Translations under genes and position numbers: made by a program
DNA from: Lachnospiraceae bacterium
GTDB taxonomy: Bacteria; Bacillota; Clostridia; Lachnospirales; Lachnospiraceae
DNA: 43,576 bases
Direction of reading: 5' to 3'
Assembly: GCA_017394885.1 (NCBI GenBank)
Contig: JAFPWO010000030.1
Coordinates: 1 to 43,576 of the forward strand
Notes under the pieces: model-generated
What the model saw: the letters and a program-made list of their open reading frames with translations, nothing else
Database searches by the model: none
What the model was told of the DNA's origin: nothing
Part shown: piece after piece, positions 31,116 to 39,666 of the stretch
Numbering within the stretch: position 1 is the stretch's first letter
Layout: each line of letters opens with the position of its first letter

Positions 31116-33389
31116 ATGGAGTCCAAGCCTTCTTTTGTCCAACTTGCCGCCCGCTGGATCGTACGCTTCCGCTATCTGATCTTTTTGCTTTTTGCCCTGG
31201 CCTGCCTGTACTGCGCCTTTTCGATAAGCCGGGTCAAAGTCAATTCGGATCTGACGGCCTTCCTGCCGCCGAACACGGAAACCCGCCGGGGCCTCACCGT
31301 GATGGAAGAAGAATTCGCGGCGTATGCGACGGCCAACGTCATGCTGTCCAACGTGACCTACGAGACCGCCGAAGCCGTCGCGGAAGAACTGCGCGCGCTG
31401 CCGCATGTGGCCGACGTCGCGCTGGACGATACCGGCGCGCACTATAAGAACGCTTCGGCCCTGCTGTCCGTGACCTTTGACGGCCCCGCCGATAAAGAGG
31501 CCATGGCCGCCATCCAGGCGCTCTCCGACCGCTTTGACACCTATATTTCCACCGACGTGATCGCCGACTATTCGGAAAAACTCGCGCAGGAGATGGGGCT
31601 GGTCATTTTACTGGCGGTCATCGTGATCGTCGGGGTCCTGCTGTTTACCTCCCACAGCTACTTTGAAGTCGTGATCTTCTTTATCGTGTTCGGCGTCGCG
31701 GCGCTTCTCAACATGGGCACCAACTTCTGGCTGGGCACGATCTCCTCCATAACCCATTCCATCGCCGTCATCATGCAGCTGGCGCTTGCAATCGACTACG
31801 CGATCATTTTCTCGCACCGCTATGAGGATGAAAGCAAAAACTTCGATTCCCCGCGGGAGGCGCTGATCGAAGCGCTGTCCAAGGCGATCCTGGAGATCTC
31901 CTCCTCCAGCCTGACCACGGTGGCGGGGCTGGTCGCCCTGACCCTCATGCAGTTTAAGCTGGGCTACGACCTGGGCGTCGTGCTGGCCAAAGGGATCTTC
32001 TGCAGCCTGATCACAGTCTTCCTGCTGATGCCGGGCCTGATCCTCATCTTCGCCCGGCCCTTAAAGCGGCTGGCGCACCGGAATTTCGTGCCGCCGATGC
32101 AGGGCTGGGGCCGTTTTCTTGTCCGCAGCCGCTCGGTCTTCGTGATCCTGTTTCTGCTTCTGCTGCCGGCCGCCTTTATCGCCTCGCGCCGCGTGACCTA
32201 CGCCTTTTCCGACGCCAGCGTCAGCGAGCTGGTCTATAACGAAAACCGCGCGGCCATGCACAAAATCACGGAAACCTTCGACAGCGACACTATGATCGCG
32301 GTGATCGTCCCTGCCGGAGACTACGAGGCGGAAAAGGCTTTTCTGAAGGAAGCCGCCGCGCTGGACAGCGTCAAAAGCGCCACCGGCCTGGCTTCCGTCG
32401 AAGTCGAGCCCGGATACGTCCTGACCGATAAATACACGCCGCGCATGTTCGCCCAGCTTCTGAAGATCGATAACGAGCTCTCCCGGCTGCTGTTTCAGGC
32501 CTACGGCCTGCAGCATGACGAATATCAGGCCATTTTCAACAATGCCGAAAACTACGAAGTGCCGCTGATGGATCTGTTCCTCTACCTCTTCGAGCTGATG
32601 GACCGCGGCGTCGTGACCTTAAGCGAGAGCCAGCAGGAACAGATCGGCGGCCTTCGGGAAACGCTGGAGCGGGGCGTGCGCCAGCTTCGGGGCGAGCACT
32701 ACGACCGCATGATCATCATGACCTCCCTGCCGGTGGAGGGCGAGGAAAGTACCGCCCTGATCGAGCAGCTGCGGGGGCTTGCTGCCGGCCATTACAACAA
32801 AAACGATATCCTGATCACCGGCTACATCACGAGCGCCCGGGATCTTAAAGCCTCGTATACGGCCGATACCATCAAGATCAATTTCCTGACCATCGGCTTC
32901 GTCTTCATCATCCTGCTGTTCACCTTCCGCAGCGTCGTCGGCGCTTTGACTTTGGTCTTTGTGATCCAGGGCAGCATCTGGATCAATTTCGCCTGCAGCT
33001 ATCTGGCCGGGGACGTCCCGTCCTTCGTCACCAATATGATCGTCTCCGCGATCCAGATGGGGGCGACGATCGACTATGCGATCGTGATCATGAACCATTA
33101 TCAGACCAACCGGCTTCTGCTTCCGCAGAAGGAGGCCATGGCCCGGGCCGTGAGCGAGAGCTTCCCGACCGTCATGACCAGCGGAAGCATCATGACCATG
33201 GCCGGGCTGCTGATCGCGTATCTCGTCAGCGACGTCTACGTGGGGCACATCGGCCTCGCCGTGGGCCGCGGCGCGCTGATCTCGGTCATCATGGTGTTAA
33301 GCGTTCTGCCGCAGCTGATCCTGCTGCTGGACAAAGCGATCGAGAAAACCCGCTTCACCGTTTCTCTGAAAGGAGGGGATCATTCATGA
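31116..33389 (+). CDS. RND-superfamily MMPL transporter
   Basis: A 757-residue protein with the RND topology: one N-terminal helix, a large outer loop (about 45-155), a block of helices (about 160-310), then the same arrangement repeated in the second half. The proton-relay-type segments are ALAIDYAIIFSHRYEDE and MGATIDYAIVIMNHY. MMPL proteins export lipids or hydrophobic compounds or assemble surface molecules. The ATG at 31116 follows AAGGGG; an upstream in-frame ATG lies within the promoter. Its stop overlaps the next start (ATGA), so it is tightly coupled to the GLUG/coiled-coil protein. Confidence 0.93.
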   Translation: MESKPSFVQLAARWIVRFRYLIFLLFALACLYCAFSISRVKVNSDLTAFLPPNTETRRGLTVMEEEFAAYATANVMLSNVTYETAEAVAEELRALPHVADVALDDTGAHYKNASALLSVTFDGPADKEAMAAIQALSDRFDTYISTDVIADYSEKLAQEMGLVILLAVIVIVGVLLFTSHSYFEVVIFFIVFGVAALLNMGTNFWLGTISSITHSIAVIMQLALAIDYAIIFSHRYEDESKNFDSPREALIEALSKAILEISSSSLTTVAGLVALTLMQFKLGYDLGVVLAKGIFCSLITVFLLMPGLILIFARPLKRLAHRNFVPPMQGWGRFLVRSRSVFVILFLLLLPAAFIASRRVTYAFSDASVSELVYNENRAAMHKITETFDSDTMIAVIVPAGDYEAEKAFLKEAAALDSVKSATGLASVEVEPGYVLTDKYTPRMFAQLLKIDNELSRLLFQAYGLQHDEYQAIFNNAENYEVPLMDLFLYLFELMDRGVVTLSESQQEQIGGLRETLERGVRQLRGEHYDRMIIMTSLPVEGEESTALIEQLRGLAAGHYNKNDILITGYITSARDLKASYTADTIKINFLTIGFVFIILLFTFRSVVGALTLVFVIQGSIWINFACSYLAGDVPSFVTNMIVSAIQMGATIDYAIVIMNHYQTNRLLLPQKEAMARAVSESFPTVMTSGSIMTMAGLLIAYLVSDVYVGHIGLAVGRGALISVIMVLSVLPQLILLLDKAIEKTRFTVSLKGGDHS

Positions 33390-36300
33390 AACGCTTTCTT
33401 GCCGCATGCAGCGCCGCTCTGCTTATCTGTTCTCTCCTTTTTGTCCCGGCAGAAAGAGCCTTCGCCCAGGATACGCTGGAGATCTCCACACGCGAAGAAT
33501 GGCAGGCGCTGGCTGAAAACTGCGTACTGGACAGTTATTCCAAAGGTCTTAAAGTGGTGCTGACCGCCGACCTCGACCTGAGCGGCTGTGATCCGGTCAT
33601 GATCCCGCTCTGGCAGGGAACCTTCGACGGCCAGGGTCATACCCTGCGGGGGCTTTCCGTAAGCGGAGACGGTGCCTATACCGGGCTGTTCCGCCGGATC
33701 CTGCCGAAGGGAAAAGTCAAAAACCTGAACGTAAGCGGGACTGTCGAGCCGGGCGGCAGCGCGGAAACTGTCGGCGGGCTGGCCGGCCAGAACGAAGGGC
33801 TGATCGAGAACTGCCGCTTTGACGGGCGCGTGGCCGGCGCGAGATCCATTGGCCTGCTGGCCGGGCTCAACGACGCGGGCGGCCGCCTTGTCAACTGCTC
33901 GGCAGCCGGCTATGCCGGCGGCCAGCACCGCATCGGGGGCATCGCCGGGGAAAACAGGGGAACCATCCGCGGCTGTGTGAACGAAGCCGAGATCAATACC
34001 GTTTATCAGGTCACGGACCGCACGGAATATGTGATCAGTGTGCTGAATGAAGAAGAGATCCTGGATATCACGGATATCGGCGGGATCGCGGGACTTTGCA
34101 GCGGCAGGGTAATGAACTGCACAAACCGCGGCGCCGTGGGGTATTCCCGGACCGGCTACAACGTCGGCGGGATCGTCGGGCGTCTGTGCGGCCACGCCGC
34201 CGACTGCGTCAATGAAGGGAAAGTCTGCGGGCGGAAGGATACGGGCGGCATCGTCGGCCAGATGGAGCCGGACGGGGCCTGGAGCTATTCCACTGCCGCC
34301 CTGGACGAGCTGGACGGACGGCTGGACGAACTCAAAGCCTCGATCGATACCGCCTGTGAAAACGCCGACGGCAGCCAGAGTGCGCTCAGTGAAGCGCTTG
34401 AATCTCTGCGTGAAAGCTTTGACAACGCCGTCCGGGAGGCGGATACGCTCTCGCAGGAAAGCGAAAAATGGATCAACGGGAACCTCTCTTCCGTGAATCA
34501 GCTGAGCAGCCGCCTGCACAGCCTGATCAGCGGCTTCGCCCCGATCGCCGCCCAGTTTGCCGCGTTTTCCTCCGGTCTATCCCAGACCTTACGTGTGTAT
34601 GAAGATATGACGGAGCCGCTGAAGGCCGCGATCAGCGAAGCGTCCGCCGGCGCGGAGGATCTGAAAAACAGCCTGGACGATATCAGCGCCGCCTTTGCCC
34701 TAGCCCGAACCGCCCTGGATAAAGTGGATGCGGCCTTCGCCGCGCTGGAGGAAGCGGCCGGGAATATCAAGGAAGAACAGGAGGCCTTTATCACGCTGGC
34801 CGACGCCTTTTCCGACCTGGCCGACTGCTTTGCTTCCCTTGCGGGCGATCTTTCGCGCGTCAGCCTCGGCCCTCTTCCGGAAGAAGGCACGGAGGATCCT
34901 GTCGGCGAATATCAGCAGCTGATCTATACCTTCCTGCAGGACCTTCTCCAGGTTTTCCAGGATAACAGCCCGGCGCTGAAAGCCGCCTTTGAACAGATCT
35001 CTTCCTCTTTTACGGGGCTCGCTTCCGCCCTGGACCGGCAGACCCTGGAAGAGAATATATCTCTGATCGAGGAAGCGATCGGGGATCTGCGGGACGCCTT
35101 CTCCGGGATCGGCCCGGTCCTAACTTCGCTGGAAAGCGCGGCGGGCGATCTGAAGTCCTCGCTGACGCACCTGCAGAATGCCGGGGAAAAGGGAAAGGAA
35201 ATCATTGACAGCAGCAAAAGCATGTGTGAAACGCTGCGCGGCGCGCTGGGGAATCTGAGCAGCGCGATGACGGATACCGCCTCTCTGCTTACGGAGTGGT
35301 CCGAAGGCGGGAGCGTCCAGTTCCAGCAGATCACCGCAGCCCAGTCGGAATCCGCCCACCGTCTGTTTCTGGACCTTCTGGACTTCAGCCATCAGCTGGA
35401 GATTGTCAATACCGCTTTTTCGGAGGTTTCCCTGGCGAAGGATCTGCAGGATATCTCCGACAAGCTCTTCTCCGTCAGCGATTTTCTGATGGGGCTTCTC
35501 TACGATACGCAGGCGGATGAGGAGGCCGTCATCCGGACCCGTGACGTTTCCGCCTATTCAGATGAGAGCCGTACCACCGGCGTGGTGGACCGCTGCCGCA
35601 ACTTCGGCCGGATAGAGGCCGAGATCAACACCGGCGGGATCATCGGGAGCATCGCGCTCGAGATATCCTACGACCCGGAGGATGAGCTTCCGATCCGCGA
35701 GCTGGTGGGCGGGGCGGAGTATCTGATCTTCGCCGTCCTGCGCAGCTGCGAAAACTACGGCGACGTGACCGCGCTGCGGACCGCAGCCGGCGGAATCGCA
35801 GGCCGCATGGATTACGGCGCGGTACTGGCCGGGATTTCTGCCGGAATCATCCGGGCGGAAGACGGCTATGCGGGCGGCATCGCCGGGCGAAGCGCCGGCC
35901 TCATTGAAGAAGCCATGGCCCGCGTCAATCTGGAAGGCAAAAACTACACCGGCGGCATCGCCGGCCTGGGGCATGATATCCGCGGCTGCCTGGTCCTGCC
36001 GCATTTTGAAAGCGGGACGGAATACCAGGGAGCCGTTGCCGGCGACGCGGACGGAGAACTGCTGAATAATTTCTACGCGGAGAGCGCGGCTGGCGGCGTA
36101 AACGGCTTCAGTTTCCGCGGCCAGTGCGAACCGGTCAGTTTTGAAGAGCTGCTGGAAAAAGGCAGCGGAAGCACGCTGTTCGCGGACGTGATTCTCCGAT
36201 TTGAAGCCGAAGGCGAACTGATCGAAGAGCGCAGCGTTCCCTTCGGCGGATCGGCCGGCGCGCTGCCGCAGGTGCCCGATAAGGACGGCCTGGTCTGGCA

Positions 36301-36802
36301 CTGGGAAGATTTCGAGCGGGATCATATCTATTACAGCCGGACCGTGAGCGGGAAATATCAGCGGCCGGCCGCGGTGCTCTCCGACGGGCAGACCCCGCCG
36401 ATCATCCTGGTGGAAGGCAGTTTTTCCGACGAAGACCGCCTGACCGTCCTTCCCCTCAGCGGGGAAGCGCTGCAAAAGAAAGCGGCTTCTCTTCTGGCGG
36501 AAGAAAAGCCGGTTCAGGGAGCGTATCAGGTGCTGGTCCCCGGGTATTCCGGGGATCTGACCGTTCATGTAAAGGCGGCGGGGAACGGAAAGCTGTATAT
36601 TCTGCAGGAAGACGGCCCGGTCGAAACCGCAGCCGCCCGGGACGGCAGCTATCTGGTCTTCTCCGCAGAAAACGGCGCCTCCTTCCTGATTCTGGAAGAG
36701 GAGACGCCTCTCATCTGGCCGTATCTGGCCGGCGGCGGCGCGCTGCTGCTTGGCCTGATCGGATGGTCCCTGATCCGGCGCAAGAAGAAGCAGGCCACGT
36801 AA
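33386..36802 (+). CDS. Giant surface protein: GLUG repeats, coiled coil, GLUG repeats, membrane anchor
   Basis: A 1138-residue protein partnered with the MMPL transporter. A signal peptide (1-28, ending AFAQ) leads to a first set of GLUG-like repeats (about 60-295: GTFDGQGHTLRGL, GGLAGQNEGLIENC, GGIAGENRGTIRGC and others). A helical, coiled-coil region of about 400 residues (about 300-710) rich in Leu/Ala/Ser/Glu/Asp follows. A second GLUG set occupies about 728-910, then a beta-rich domain, a membrane helix (about 1109-1130) and a basic RRKKK stop. The two GLUG parts flanking the rod would meet if the rod folds back on itself, a shape reminiscent of YhgE/EsaA-type proteins. Function is unknown. 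GGAGG precedes the ATG within the MMPL gene. Confidence 0.85.
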   Translation: MKRFLAACSAALLICSLLFVPAERAFAQDTLEISTREEWQALAENCVLDSYSKGLKVVLTADLDLSGCDPVMIPLWQGTFDGQGHTLRGLSVSGDGAYTGLFRRILPKGKVKNLNVSGTVEPGGSAETVGGLAGQNEGLIENCRFDGRVAGARSIGLLAGLNDAGGRLVNCSAAGYAGGQHRIGGIAGENRGTIRGCVNEAEINTVYQVTDRTEYVISVLNEEEILDITDIGGIAGLCSGRVMNCTNRGAVGYSRTGYNVGGIVGRLCGHAADCVNEGKVCGRKDTGGIVGQMEPDGAWSYSTAALDELDGRLDELKASIDTACENADGSQSALSEALESLRESFDNAVREADTLSQESEKWINGNLSSVNQLSSRLHSLISGFAPIAAQFAAFSSGLSQTLRVYEDMTEPLKAAISEASAGAEDLKNSLDDISAAFALARTALDKVDAAFAALEEAAGNIKEEQEAFITLADAFSDLADCFASLAGDLSRVSLGPLPEEGTEDPVGEYQQLIYTFLQDLLQVFQDNSPALKAAFEQISSSFTGLASALDRQTLEENISLIEEAIGDLRDAFSGIGPVLTSLESAAGDLKSSLTHLQNAGEKGKEIIDSSKSMCETLRGALGNLSSAMTDTASLLTEWSEGGSVQFQQITAAQSESAHRLFLDLLDFSHQLEIVNTAFSEVSLAKDLQDISDKLFSVSDFLMGLLYDTQADEEAVIRTRDVSAYSDESRTTGVVDRCRNFGRIEAEINTGGIIGSIALEISYDPEDELPIRELVGGAEYLIFAVLRSCENYGDVTALRTAAGGIAGRMDYGAVLAGISAGIIRAEDGYAGGIAGRSAGLIEEAMARVNLEGKNYTGGIAGLGHDIRGCLVLPHFESGTEYQGAVAGDADGELLNNFYAESAAGGVNGFSFRGQCEPVSFEELLEKGSGSTLFADVILRFEAEGELIEERSVPFGGSAGALPQVPDKDGLVWHWEDFERDHIYYSRTVSGKYQRPAAVLSDGQTPPIILVEGSFSDEDRLTVLPLSGEALQKKAASLLAEEKPVQGAYQVLVPGYSGDLTVHVKAAGNGKLYILQEDGPVETAAARDGSYLVFSAENGASFLILEEETPLIWPYLAGGGALLLGLIGWSLIRRKKKQAT

Positions 36803-36814
36803 CGGCGCTGCCCT

Positions 36815-36846
36815 GCCGCTCCCGCGGCTGTTTGTCGATATTTTTT
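36815..36846 (+). terminator. Weak terminator after the surface-protein gene
   Basis: 5-bp GC stem (36815-36819 with 36824-36828), then TGTTTGTCGATATTTTTT. The T run is displaced from the stem, so efficiency is uncertain. Confidence 0.4.
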
Positions 36847-36850
36847 ACAT

Positions 36851-37645
36851 CTATCCTTCTCTTTTTGAAATCACGGCCAGCCAGGCGGGAAGCGCAGCCA
36901 GGGGATTCTTTTTCCAGTCGTTGATCCCTTCCAGTTCTTCCCGCTTCTTTTTCTGCAGCTCGTCATAGGGGAACCAGAAAAAGGCGTCGAGCGCGGGGAA
37001 TTCAGCTATTTCACAGAGAGCCAGTCCCGATCGGATCTGCGAATTGAGGATGTCCTGGATCCGCCAGTGCAGATCCGGGAAAACATCCTGATAGGACTTG
37101 ATGATCCGCGGTTCTTTGAAAGCATCTCCCGAAAACGGCCTGTTGAACGGGTGCATATCGTACAGGACCGCATAGCCGCCGGGCCTGAGCACCCGGCAGA
37201 TATTTCGGTTCATGCCGTCCAGATCATCGATCCAGGAAAGCGTCCCGTTGGAGGTATAGACCATATCGAAGGCCTGATCGGGAATACGGGCCAGCTTTCT
37301 CGTATCGTCGCAGACAAACTCAATATCCAGCTGCAGCCGCTTCGCGATATCCGCCGCGTTCTCCAGCTGCCGCTCACTGATATCTGCCGAAGTGACCCGC
37401 GCACCCATCATAGCCAGCACGAAAGCCGCATGGTTGTCACCGCTGGAGGGCAGCAGGATCCGCAGATCTTTCAGTTCCGGAAGATACTTACGGATCAGTT
37501 TATAAACCGCCGGATGAAAAGCCGACGCAGGGTCTTCTTTCAGGCGGCCGATCTGTTCCTCCGTTCTTCGTGATCTGTACCAGTCGGAATCGGACGCCGC
37601 GTTCCACCAGTGCCTGATTTCTTCGATCCTCCCGTCACCGTTCAC
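36851..37645 (-). CDS. Class I SAM-dependent methyltransferase
   Basis: A protein of about 264 residues. The SAM fold is indicated by ILLPSSGDNHAAFVLAMMGARVTSADIS (motif I and acidic loop), then FDMVYTSNGTLSWIDDLDGMN and CRVLRPGGYAVLYDMHPF. The substrate is unknown. The open frame extends to 37750, but that part crosses the pgm terminator hairpin at 37681-37716, so it is not coding. GTG at 37645 (with a G-rich site 8 nt upstream) or 37654 are the candidate starts; neither is strong. The family-conserved part begins IRHWWNAASDSDWYRS only a few residues later. Confidence 0.8.
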   Translation of the reverse strand: MNGDGRIEEIRHWWNAASDSDWYRSRRTEEQIGRLKEDPASAFHPAVYKLIRKYLPELKDLRILLPSSGDNHAAFVLAMMGARVTSADISERQLENAADIAKRLQLDIEFVCDDTRKLARIPDQAFDMVYTSNGTLSWIDDLDGMNRNICRVLRPGGYAVLYDMHPFNRPFSGDAFKEPRIIKSYQDVFPDLHWRIQDILNSQIRSGLALCEIAEFPALDAFFWFPYDELQKKKREELEGINDWKKNPLAALPAWLAVISKREG

Positions 37646-37680
37646 CCTTATCACCCCCGCAAATATCGATGAAGATACAG

Positions 37681-37716
37681 CTTCCGGCTCCTTTTCCGCG
37701 GAAAAGGAGCCGGAAG
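37681..37716 (-). terminator. pgm terminator: perfect 17-bp stem
   Basis: CTTCCGGCTCCTTTTCC (37681-37697) pairs perfectly with 37700-37716 around a 2-nt loop, 24 bp past the pgm stop. The following minus-strand bases are CTGTATCTTCATC, only moderately T-rich. Confidence 0.7.
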
Positions 37717-37739
37717 GAATCGTCCCTGTTGGCCCTGTT

Positions 37740-39467
37740 TTAGAACGCATCCATGAAGGCGTTCAGCTGCTCGATCATTACCTTTTCCTTCTGCGCTGCT
37801 TCTTCATCGGTTTCGCCGCGGACGCCGCAGTACAGTTTGATCTTCGGCTCTGTGCCGGAAGGCCGCACGCAGACCCAGGCGTCGTCCGTGAGTTCAAAGT
37901 ACAGCACATTGGATTCGGGGAGCGTTGTCGCGCCTTCTTCTCCGGTTTCGAAGTTCTTCGTGATCTTCTTCAGATAGTCGCGCATAGCCACGACCGGCAG
38001 GCCGCCCAGTTCCTTCGGCGGATTCTCGCGAAGGTTGTCCATGATCGCCGCCATCTTCGCCGCGCCTTCCAGTCCCTTAAAGGTCTTGGAAATATTGATG
38101 TCGCGGTAATAGCCTACTTCTTTGTACAGATCCTGCAGCGCATCCCAGAGGGTCTTCCCCTGCGTCTTGTAGTAGCAGGTCGCTTCCGCCAGCGCCATGG
38201 TTGCGACGACGCCGTCCTTGTCGCGGCAGTAGGTCCCGATGGAGCAGCCGTAGCTTTCCTCAAAGCCGAACAGATAATCCACGCCTTCCGGAGAATTCTC
38301 CAGCTCGCGCAGCTTGCCGCAGATGTGCTTGAAGCCCGTCAGTGTCTCATAATAATTCACGCCGTACTTGCGGGCGATCGCCCCGGCCATGTTCGAGGTC
38401 ACGATCGTGGAGATATAGGCTGTGTTGGAGCCCAGCCCGCGGGTCTCCTTCGCGCCGCCGATCTCATAATCGGCCAGCAGGCAGCCGGTCATGTTGCCGG
38501 TCAGCCGCTTCAACTCTCCGCCCGCCTTGACAAAGACGCCCAGGCGGTCCGCATCCGGGTCATTGGCCACAACCAGATCCGCATCCACTTCTTTTGCCAG
38601 TTTCAGCGCCAGTTCGAAGGCTGCCGGATCTTCCGGGTTCGGATAGCTTACGGTCGGGAACTCCCCGTCCGGCATCTCCTGCTCTTTGACGGTATATACC
38701 TTGTCAAAGCCCAGTTCGCGCAGCACGCGCTGGACCGGGACCCGACCGGTGCCGTGCAGCGGCGTATATACGATCCTGATGTTTTTGCATTCCTTTTCGA
38801 TCACGTCCGGCCGCTTGATCATGGCCTTGACGTGAGCGTTGTAGCGGTCATCCAGATCCGGGGTGATCACGTGATAAAGCCCCGCCGCTTCCGCTTCTTC
38901 CCGGCTCATGGTCTTCGGATCCGCAAAGCTTTCAATGGCGTTCACTTCGGCAATGATGTTCTCATCGTCGGGGATCGTGACCTGCGCGCCGTCGTCCCAG
39001 TAAACCTTATAGCCGTTGTATTCGGGCGGATTGTGGCTGGCCGTCACATTGATGCCGGCCGTGCAGCCCAGATCCCGGACCGCGTAGCTGAGCATCGGCG
39101 TGGGATGAAGGGTCGGGAAAATATAGATCGGGATCCCGTTGGCGCAGAGGCACCGCGCCGCCTCATCGGCAAACTCAGGAGAAAAACGGCGGCAGTCAAA
39201 GGAGATGGCTACGCCTTTTTCCGCGGCCCCTTTCTTCAGAATGTAGTTGGCCAGGCCCTGCGTTGCCTTGCGGATCGTGTAGCGGTTCATCCGGCGCGTA
39301 CCGGCGCCGATCACCCCGCGCATACCGCCGGTCCCGAATTCCAGATCTCCGGTAAAGCGTTCCCTGATCGCTTCTTCATCATCGCGAATTGCCCGCAATT
39401 CCTTCTTGGTCTCCTCATCAAAGACCGGATTCGTAAGCCATTCCTGATAGCGTTCCAGTGCGTCCAT
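37740..39467 (-). CDS. pgm: Phosphoglucomutase/phosphomannomutase
   Basis: A 575-residue alpha-D-phosphohexomutase of the longer PgcA type. The N-terminal loop has GTGGMRG (46-51). The phosphoserine loop is TASHNP with Ser144. The metal loop is NDPDADR (about 298-304), the sugar-binding loop GFEESYG, and the phosphate-binding loop RPSGTEPK near the C terminus. It interconverts glucose-1- and glucose-6-phosphate for envelope polysaccharides and glycogen. AAAGGA precedes the ATG. It is a single-gene unit with its own promoter and a strong hairpin behind it. Confidence 0.96.
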   Translation of the reverse strand: MDALERYQEWLTNPVFDEETKKELRAIRDDEEAIRERFTGDLEFGTGGMRGVIGAGTRRMNRYTIRKATQGLANYILKKGAAEKGVAISFDCRRFSPEFADEAARCLCANGIPIYIFPTLHPTPMLSYAVRDLGCTAGINVTASHNPPEYNGYKVYWDDGAQVTIPDDENIIAEVNAIESFADPKTMSREEAEAAGLYHVITPDLDDRYNAHVKAMIKRPDVIEKECKNIRIVYTPLHGTGRVPVQRVLRELGFDKVYTVKEQEMPDGEFPTVSYPNPEDPAAFELALKLAKEVDADLVVANDPDADRLGVFVKAGGELKRLTGNMTGCLLADYEIGGAKETRGLGSNTAYISTIVTSNMAGAIARKYGVNYYETLTGFKHICGKLRELENSPEGVDYLFGFEESYGCSIGTYCRDKDGVVATMALAEATCYYKTQGKTLWDALQDLYKEVGYYRDINISKTFKGLEGAAKMAAIMDNLRENPPKELGGLPVVAMRDYLKKITKNFETGEEGATTLPESNVLYFELTDDAWVCVRPSGTEPKIKLYCGVRGETDEEAAQKEKVMIEQLNAFMDAF

Positions 39468-39514
39468 ATTATTTCCTTTCCGTCATATAGATTATCGAAC
39501 GATTATTTGTATTT

Positions 39515-39542
39515 ATTATACCTGACCCGCGCGAAAAATCAA
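39515..39542 (-). promoter_or_regulatory. pgm promoter
   Basis: Minus-strand -35 TTGATT (39537-39542), 16-bp spacer and perfect -10 TATAAT (39515-39520), giving a leader of about 40 nt. Confidence 0.75.
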
Positions 39543-39600
39543 TACGTTTCTCCGAAAGCGGCCCCGGACGGCTGTGAGGAGGAAAGACGCCGCGGCACAT

Positions 39601-39635
39601 AAAAACAGGGAGCCCGCCTGTTCGGCAAAGCTCCC
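39601..39635 (-). terminator. Terminator of the GH18 gene
   Basis: Minus-strand arms GGGAGC (39630-39635) and GCTCCC (39608-39613) with an inner GCC/GGC pair, followed by TGTTTTT. Confidence 0.7.
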
Positions 39636-39666
39636 GGGTCCCGCTTGTCAGAGATCAATTCCCCCG

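Noticed and set aside
33380..34519. 379-residue minus-strand frame opposite the surface-protein gene
   Set aside because: No ribosome site or family features; the plus strand encodes a signal peptide and GLUG repeats in the same region.
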